The notes beneath the pieces are model-generated. The model was not told the DNA's origin and did no database searches. It worked only from the letters and a program-made list of their open reading frames with translations. From Mesostigma viride (lineage: Eukaryota; Streptophyta; Mesostigmatophyceae; Mesostigmatales; Mesostigmataceae), in NCBI GenBank assembly GCA_009746045.1, contig RPFO01000418.1, positions 2,046,670-2,110,669 on the forward strand: a stretch of DNA of 64,000 nt. The letters run 5' to 3'. Both the position numbers and the translations under genes were made by a program. This document shows, piece by piece, positions 57,942 through 64,000 of the stretch; the first letter of the stretch is position 1; every line of letters begins with the position of its first letter.

Positions 57942-60900
57942 ATGGTGGGGATCATGGCGGCTGAAGACTCTTCTGTTTATGACAAACAGGGTGTAGAGGA
58001 ACAGACTGTCTATGATCCCGCGGAGGGAGCGAGACTAATGCGGCCGTGGATCATGAATGCTCTCGAGAAAAAGAAACAGGTGGGCTTTTAGTTTCAGCGA
58101 TACCTAGCTTCGTAGAGTGTCAGTGGTTTGTCAGCCGAAGCGTCGCTTTATGTTTTTGGAGTCAACTAGCCATGTACGCTCGTGTCGGCGCTTTTACTTC
58201 TTCTAGGCGAAATTTTTCCGTCGATTGGCGCGGACGGCAGCTTGCGTATGGTCATCGGCACTCAAAGGCTATCTGAAATTTAATTTAATTTTGTAAAGTC
58301 GACTTGGACAAGTCACCGGGGACGTTTGCGGGTCACTTTGTAGCGCTGAACCCGCATGGTGTGCATTAAACCCCATAGCCACTTGGGAGATATTGTCTCG
58401 GCTTTTTGCGCACTGTTAACCGCACGGTTTTTAGAATCATGTAGTCGTTCACCACGGCTGGCCTTTACCGTGTTGATTGGCAGTTGTGTTTATCCTCAAA
58501 AGGCTTGAAATGGTGTCCACCAGCCATGCATCAAGTAGAGGCTCCGTCGCTCACCTCGTTACTTCTTTCATCTCCTGACTCTGCCGCGTTTGACAGGGGG
58601 ATCCGAGGTTCTATGATGAGCTTGTTCAATCACTGGAGGAATCGCAATTTGAACAGGTTCGTTGAATCACCCCAATTAATTACTATGATTTGTAACGGAG
58701 AACGGACAAATATAGAATTTATCTGAAGTAGCATGAATGGTGGACATTCCCCAAGAAATATGTGAAGCCACGAGGTAGTCTGGATACCTTGACGTTCGCA
58801 TTGTCTGGTTGGTAGTGTACTGTTTACAAGCTCAAGTCTGCTTCCAAATTGAAGTGAGGGAATTCTTAGGAGATTCTTCTCATAGTATTACTTGCAATTA
58901 CAAGCTGCTGGTGCGCAGAAATATGTGTCCAGCAACCTGTTTTCTGGCAGCCTCGCAGATGTGCTGTTCCATCGGACACCAGACTTGGCTTCCTGGCCCC
59001 TGTTTTCCCAAGGTTCAGCCAGCTCTGTGTGTACTCTCAAGGTGGCCACATGCTGACCTCCCCCCATTGAAAGATTCCTCCTTTTCTCTGCTCGTCTCCC
59101 CTCTTTCCCTTCTCATCTCTTTTACCTGCCATCTTTCGGACACACCCCATTTCCCCTCCCTCTTCCAAACCCCTTCCGCCCTTCCTCCCCCCCCCCCCCT
59201 TTCCCTCCCCCCGCACCCCCCTTCCTCCTCCCCCCCCCCCCCCATTGCCCCCCTGTCTCTCACCCCTCTTCCGCCCCTTCCCCCCCCTGCTTCCCCTGCG
59301 CAGCTCCGCTTCCAGGTCATGCTGGACAGCCTGTGCTCCTGCATCCCGTACATGTCCCCTTGCCACCACGAGGCGTTGCTCACCAAGATCCTCGGCCTTT
59401 CCGTGTGGAAGTGCGACGAGGCGGTGGCCGCCACGCTGCTGCGCTTTGTGGAGCACATGGTGAGCAGGGGAGGAGGGGCGGGGGTGCCAAAATATTGGTA
59501 GCAATATCAATAATGTAGTATTACAGTCATTCCCGCGTTAAGTTATGATTGTTAAGGTTACGTTCCCGCGTTAAGCTACGACGCCAAGATTTTGGCGGCG
59601 TTTATCTCACCGTCTACTTTTTCGTAAATATATGGCCGGAGAAATGGACTTCGGGTGACTTTGATGCTGCAGCTGGATCGGGCTTTAGGAGAGCCGTCGA
59701 TTGCCGTATAGAAGTCCGTCAGAGGAGGAGGGGCTGGGCAGCTAGCCTAATTTTACCGTAAAGGTTACCTACCCGCGTTAAGTTACGTTCCCGCGTTAAG
59801 TTACGATCGCCCCCCAAAACCCATTAGAGTTTGGGGGCGATCGTAACTTAACGCGGGAATAACTGTAGATGCATGGCTAGCACGCTGCTGCGCTTTGTAA
59901 AGCCGATGGGGAGGAGGGGGTGAGGGGGTGAGTGGGCGGGGGGGTGAGCGAGCATGGAAATAGATGCATGGTTAAGATGCTGTGGGGGGGGGGGGGCAGC
60001 ATGCCATTCTGCTTGTACACAGATGTTTCTTCACCATCTTTTCCCCTTCCCCTGGTCCCCCCTCCCAGTTTGCCATTCTCACACTCACCTCTGACCTTGG
60101 CATTTCCTCGCTGCCTGACCTCGCATCTCTAATGTCTACCCTCCGTTGGCCTTCCGCTGCCGTCCCTGGACGGCCCTGTACTCCTGTCCCCCATGCCACC
60201 GCACTGCCTCACCTTCCCCTTCCCTCCCCCCCCCCCTTTCCCTCCTGTCTCCCTTCGCCTTCGTCTTGTTTTCCTGCTTCTCTTCTCCCCTGCCCCTGAA
60301 GCCCCCTTCCCTGTCTCTTTCCCTGTACATTCTTCCTTTTCTTCCCCCCCTGCCCCTGTAGCCCTCCTCCCCCCCCCCCGGCCTCCCCTTCTTCGTCCTT
60401 CTCCATTCCACCATGCCCTGCGACCACTCTTTAACCTCCTTTTGCCTTCCGTTCCCCTCCACTGTCTTTGCTCTCCCATCATTTTCACGATCCATTTCAT
60501 CCCCTGCCCCTACCCCGCCAGGTGTGCGCGATCACCAGCACGGTGCAGCAGGCGCTGGAGCTGGTGGTGCGCAACTACCTGCCGCCTCACTTTGTGCGAC
60601 TACCGGCGGGGGTGGATGCAGACCAGGTGGGTGGTTCCATGATCCATAGCTGATTCTATCGCTTATTCTATCGTTTATTCTATCGCTTATTCTATGTCCC
60701 ATAGAGTGGAAAGTCTGTGAGCAGGCTCCGTCAGGGGAGTATTTTCTTGCGTTGGGGGTGAATGTGGGCCAGGTGGGCACTTGTTGGCATGTCCGCGTCC
60801 TTTGGCTTGGTGAGCAAGTTGACTCTGTGATTAAGGGGTGCAATCCCGCCCTAAGGCATGCCTTACAGTCATTCATTCCCTTTTGCATGCCTTACGCTCA

Positions 60901-63900
60901 ACCCCCCCTTTGCCATCTCTGGCATCGATCAGGTCATGGAATCCCCATGTGCCGATAAGGTGATGCGGTGACGAGTGCAAGCTATTGGCCTGCACAATGG
61001 TGACCTTCTTTTCTACCTCATGCTAACACAGGGCACCTTGCGTTTGGTCATGCTAAACACAGGGCACCTTGCGCTTGGTCATTCTAAACAAATGGCACCT
61101 TGAGCTTGCTTATGCGCGCCCACGAGCAGGTGATTGAGGAGCGCAAGGCCTGCATGATGGACATGCTGCTGCGTACGGCGTGTAGCATTATCGAGCTAGT
61201 GCCCACCTCCACCTCGCGGTTACTGCCCATCATAATCACCCGCATGCCCCACAAGCGGCATCCCAAGAAGGTGAGGCGAGTATGGACGTTTCCGTTTCTG
61301 GACATCCTGCCCTCCTGCCCTTCTGCCCTCCGGACCTCCCGACCTCCCGACCTCCCGACCTCCGGGCCTCCTGACCTCCTGACCTCCTGCCGTCACTTCT
61401 GCACCAGAATGTCCATGATACCCCTGCATTTGGCCTACATCCTGCCCGCTCATGTGGTTATGCCCGGCCGTGCATGTTCATGCCTGAGTCCTTGTCATCG
61501 TATGCATGTGCCTGTGTGCATGTTCGCCCGCAACACATCTTCCTTGGAAAGATCACCCTGACCCGTCATGCCCGCTCGGCGCTCATGCCCGTACATGCCC
61601 GTGCATGCCTGTGTGCGTGTTGTGCCCCCGTGCCGTCCACCATGCCGTTCACCAGCAACACATCTTCTTCCTGGAGAACGTCATCCGCCTGGCCGAGTCC
61701 CGCCAAGGGGCCGTGCTGCGCGAGGACCTGCTCATCGTCATCGTAGAAAGGCTGCTGGACATGGACGTGAGTATCAAAATATACAAATTATAGTGTCACG
61801 TTTGGTGGCACGCGGGTTGACCAGTACTCGGATGTATCGACACCATCCTGGAGAAGCTGCTGGACGTGGACGTGAGTGGGGCAGTTGTATGGTTACTTGG
61901 GTTATAAGGATAATAAGGATGAGGTGTTTATAGGATGATTACTTGTGTTAATAGTACGATTACTTTTGTTAATAGGATGATTAATTATGTTAATACCATG
62001 ATTTTTGTAGAGGCATGTCGCTTGATCACATAGGCATGCGTAATGTCGACGCTGCTATCGTAGTGAAGCGGCTGGACATGGATGGGTGTGGGTGGGTGCA
62101 GGGAGAGATACTGGTTGGTGATGAGCTAGTGAATGGTTGTCCCCTTCTGGTGCTGCCTCACCAAGGCGGGTGGTCATCATGTAGAACCATGTAGTAACGA
62201 ATTTTTATCCTGATGGCCTTCTGGCGAGGCCTGCCGGCCTGCCAAGCCGTCTTGTCCATCTTATATTATTTGTGCAGCTTATATTATTTGTGCTGTCCAT
62301 CTTATATTATTTGTGCAGCTTATCTCATATTACTTGTGAAGCTTATCTTAGATTATTTGTGCAGCTTATCTCATATTACTTGTGCAGCTTATCTTAGATT
62401 ATTTGTGCGGCTTATCTCATATTACTTGTGCAGCTTATCTTCGATTATTTGTGCAGCTTATCTTATATTATTTGTGCAGCTTAAATTATATTATTTGTGC
62501 TCTGCCAGCTGAAGACAAAGTGTGAGGACATCCTGTTGAGTGGTGGCATGAGCCAGTGAATCGCCATTCTGCGGTTAGCGCTCCGTTTTTTCTCTTCTTC
62601 TTCTTCTTCTTCTTCTTCTTCTTCTTCTTCTTCTTCTTCTTCTTCTTCTTCTTCTTCTTCTTCTTCTTCTTCTTCTTCTTCTTCTTCTTCTTCTTCTTCT
62701 TCTTCTTCTTCTTCTTCTTCTTCTTCTTCTTCTTCTTCTTCTTCTTCTTCTTCTTCTTCTTCTTCTTCTTCTTCTTCTTCTTCTTCTTCTTCTTCTTCTT
62801 CTTCTTCTTCTTCTTCTTCTTTGTCAAGTATGGGTATGACAATTTATTTTTTCAGGTGGAGATCAATGGCTGGGAGATCTCTATTTTTCGGTGGACATAA
62901 TTGGCAGGACATGCAGTGGAATGGTGCCAGATCGTCGAAGAAATATGCCGGGAATGCAGGTTTCCCTTTTTCCGATGCAGGTGGACGTTCAGTGGGAAGC
63001 ATCCTATGGAGTGGTATTGTTAGAATGTCGTAGTAACCAAGCTGGGACTGGGGTGGTTTTTCCTTTCCGATGCAGGTGGAGATCAAGTGGGAAGACATTC
63101 TTATGGAGGAGGAGGTGGATGCCGAAAACATGGTGTTCCCCGTCGACATCTCCGACGACCCGGGCGAGGAGGAGGAGGAGCCAGCCGAGGAGCAGGTGGG
63201 GATGTAGTCATCATCACTTGCTCGCGTGTATAGGTTTGATGTTATAGTGGACGCTCGGGTTCGGATGGACAAGGAGGAGGAGGAGGAGGAGGAGGAGGAG
63301 GAGGAGGAGGAGGAGGAGGAGGAGGAGGAGGAGGAGGAGGAGGAGGAGGAGGAGGAGGAGGAGGAGGCCCAGGAGCAGGTGGTGTTATTGATTGCGTGTG
63401 TTAGGGTTAATATTCTAGCTTTGAGGTTGTAGTCTTGCACCACAGGCTCGCGAGCGGCTGTGTTCTCAAATGTGCTCCCCTTCTCTTCTTGTTCCCTGCA
63501 TGCCTCACCTGTTGGACACCCGCTTGCCACACTGTCCATCACCCCGTCCCCCTCTCCCACAGGACCTCGTTTCCAAATGTGCTTGCTTCCTTTGTTCCCT
63601 TTTGCCTCTATTCATCACTCATACCCTTTCACAGGACCGGGAGATGTCCCACTCCCATTCTAATGACCGTCGCTTTTTGCCAAGTTGAAGCGATTCCCTC
63701 CCAACAAACAGGACATCGAGTCGGTTCGATTCCAAATGTGCTCACTTGCATTCTTCTCGTTTTGCCCGCATCCGTCAATCATCCTCTCCCACAGGGCCAC
63801 GAGATGTCCTGCTCCCGTTCTAATGACTTTCTCTTTTTGAACCCGTCCCCATTACCACAACCACAGGACCGCGAGATGTTCCGCTCGCTGGAGGGCCGCT

Positions 63901-64000
63901 CGGGCAAGGTCAAGACGGACGAGATGGTCGACAAGCTGGACGCGCTGATGGACCTCACGTTCGACCACATTGGGCGACGGCACGCCAGGGGGGAGACGGC
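57942..64000 (+). CDS. RRN3: RNA polymerase I initiation factor RRN3 (TIF-IA), 5' part
   Basis: RRN3 bridges RNA polymerase I and promoter-bound factors for rRNA transcription in the nucleolus. Exons: 57942-58079, 58597-58656, 59304-59459, 60522-60626, 61130-61270, 61656-61766, 63076-63195 and 63867 to beyond the window. All internal borders are GT..AG in phase 0, giving about 321 residues of a family near 600. Similarity in order to plant and animal RRN3: DPRFYDELVQSLEESQ, a helical segment (HHEALLTKILGLSVWKCDEA), LELVVRNYLPP, SIIELVPTSTSRLLPIIITR, FFLENVIRL, VERLLDMDVEIKWEDI, an acidic loop (DDPGEEEEEPAEE) and KLDALMDLTFDHI. These are HEAT-like helices. The start at 57942 (or a second ATG at 57954) is chosen for lack of upstream in-frame ATG; the C-terminal half lies outside. 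Confidence 0.88.
59524..59865. mobile_element. 342-bp Tc1/mariner-type MITE in RRN3 intron 3
   Basis: Termini CAGTCATTCCCGCGTTAAGT and, at the right, its reverse complement with one mismatch (ACTTAACGCGGGAATAACTG). TA flanks both ends (59522-59523, 59866-59867). Inner copies of cccgcgttaagtta occur at 59562-59575 and 59773-59805, so subterminal repeats are present. No transposase is encoded. CAGT ends with TA duplications fit the Tc1/mariner/pogo group. Confidence 0.88.
59878..59922 (+). repeat. Echo of RRN3 exon 3 end
   Basis: The exon end and donor at 59434-59480 (cacgctgctgcgctttgtgg, agcacatggtgagcaggggagg) reappear at 59880-59920 as cacgctgctgcgctttgtaa, agccgatggggaggaggggg. The copy lacks the GT. 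It lies 13 bp beyond the MITE, so the MITE inserted into or beside the duplicated zone. Confidence 0.88.
61024..61110 (+). repeat. Tandem repeat upstream of RRN3 exon 5
   Basis: Three units of about 32-34 bp (gcaccttgcgtttggtcatg, ctaaacacag) run from 61030 to about 61108, ending about 20 bp before the acceptor of exon 5. Analogous to the pre-acceptor repeats of ANKRD13 exon 2. Confidence 0.85.
61843..62090 (+). repeat. Two echoes of RRN3 exon 6 end
   Basis: The functional end at 61741-61772 (gaaaggctgctggacatgga, cgtgagt) is copied at 61850-61876 (ggagaagctgctggacgtgg, acgtgagt; donor intact) and near 62060-62083 (tgaagcggctggacatggat, gggtgt; donor changed). A further context word (tatcgacaccatcc) precedes the first copy. 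Confidence 0.88.
62250..62505. repeat. About 23-bp tandem repeat in RRN3 intron 6
   Basis: Around eleven units of the type cttatctcatattacttgtg plus cag, alternating with cttagattatttgtgcag. Every unit ends in tgcag, an acceptor-like word, so the array offers a series of potential 3' splice sites upstream of exon 7. No use of them is evident. Confidence 0.9.
62590..62821. repeat. (CTT)n microsatellite in RRN3 intron 6
   Basis: About 230 bp of pure CTT/TCT. Poly-Phe and poly-Lys open frames are repeat artefacts. Confidence 0.98.
62850..63015 (+). repeat. Two echoes of the RRN3 exon 7 acceptor
   Basis: The functional acceptor and exon start (63064-63112: tttccgatgcaggtggagat, caagtgggaagacattc) are copied at 62852-62880 (ttcaggtggagatcaatggc, tgggagatct) and 62968-63008 (tttccgatgcaggtggacgt, tcagtgggaagcatcctatgg). 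Both retain CAG plus GTGGA. Confidence 0.9.
63226..63385 (+). repeat. Echo of RRN3 exon 7 end expanded into (GAG)n
   Basis: Exon 7 ends with five or six GAG/GAA codons and gccgaggagcag plus donor (63165-63201). Downstream, 63271-63368 is (GAG)n, followed by gcccaggagcaggtggtg at 63367-63384, which matches the exon end including the donor. The microsatellite therefore appears to have grown from the duplicated exon edge. Confidence 0.82.
63555..63842 (+). repeat. Three echoes of the RRN3 exon 8 acceptor
   Basis: The functional border at 63859-63885 (caaccacaggaccgcgagat, gttccgctcg) has decayed copies at 63555-63575 (ctcccacaggacctcgtttc), 63628-63675 (tttcacaggaccgggagatg, tcccactcc, then ttctaatgaccgtcgctttt) and 63786-63838 (tcccacagggccacgagatg, tcctgctcc, then ttctaatgactttctctttt). 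Each keeps CAGG and, in the last two, the GAGATG word. Confidence 0.9.

Noticed and set aside
62486-62900. Poly-Lys and poly-Phe ORFs
   Set aside because: Artefacts of (CTT)n in RRN3 intron 6.

Overview
This is a eukaryotic nuclear window. Genes are broken into exons with canonical GT..AG borders, coding exons are GC-rich, introns hold very long microsatellites, and several transposon classes are present. A plant-type ANKRD13/GPCR-chaperone protein together with a motile-cilium protein (nexin-dynein regulatory complex subunit DRC10/IQCD) and a FAR1/MULE transposase suggest a flagellated alga, most likely of the green lineage. The species cannot be fixed from the sequence.

Layout. 1-5.25 kb: remnants of non-LTR retrotransposons (an ORF1 tail split by a 1.95-kb terminal-inverted-repeat element, and a reverse-transcriptase tail followed by about 900 bp of (GGAT)n). 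6.56-11.06 kb (-): a five-exon DRC10/IQCD gene. 11-15.5 kb: minisatellite and repeat field. 15.6-24.7 kb (-): a FAR1/MULE-type transposase whose upstream exons can be followed, in matching phase, to a possible ATG at 24671; one extra base in a CAA tract breaks the frame. 27.06-28.28 kb (+): a Ser-rich terminal exon of an unrecognised gene. About 29.7-39.46 kb (+): a seven-exon ANKRD13-like gene with a roughly 665-residue Ser/Pro-rich insert. 39.5-44.6 kb: SINE-like and LINE remnants. 44.65-47.32 kb (-): a two-exon MYND zinc finger/helical-repeat protein. 47.3-53 kb: repeats, including a second ORF1 element interrupted by a 653-bp foldback palindrome with TTAA target duplications. 53.0-57.0 kb (-): a three-exon acidic protein of unknown function, head-to-head with RRN3 (TIF-IA), which starts at 57.94 kb (+) and runs off the window with eight exons visible.

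The strongest unexplained signal concerns gene structure. At many exon borders in at least four genes, the adjacent intron or flank carries one to four decayed tandem copies of the junction segment (exon edge, splice site and some intron). I call these exon-edge echoes. They recur in the DRC10, ANKRD13, MYND and RRN3 genes, and in one case the echo has expanded into a (GAG)n microsatellite. Single-base homopolymer anomalies interrupt three otherwise consistent reading frames and may be assembly errors.

No operon-like organisation, RNA genes or CRISPR arrays were seen. Exon coordinates are reasoned by eye from splice motifs, reading phase and family similarity.
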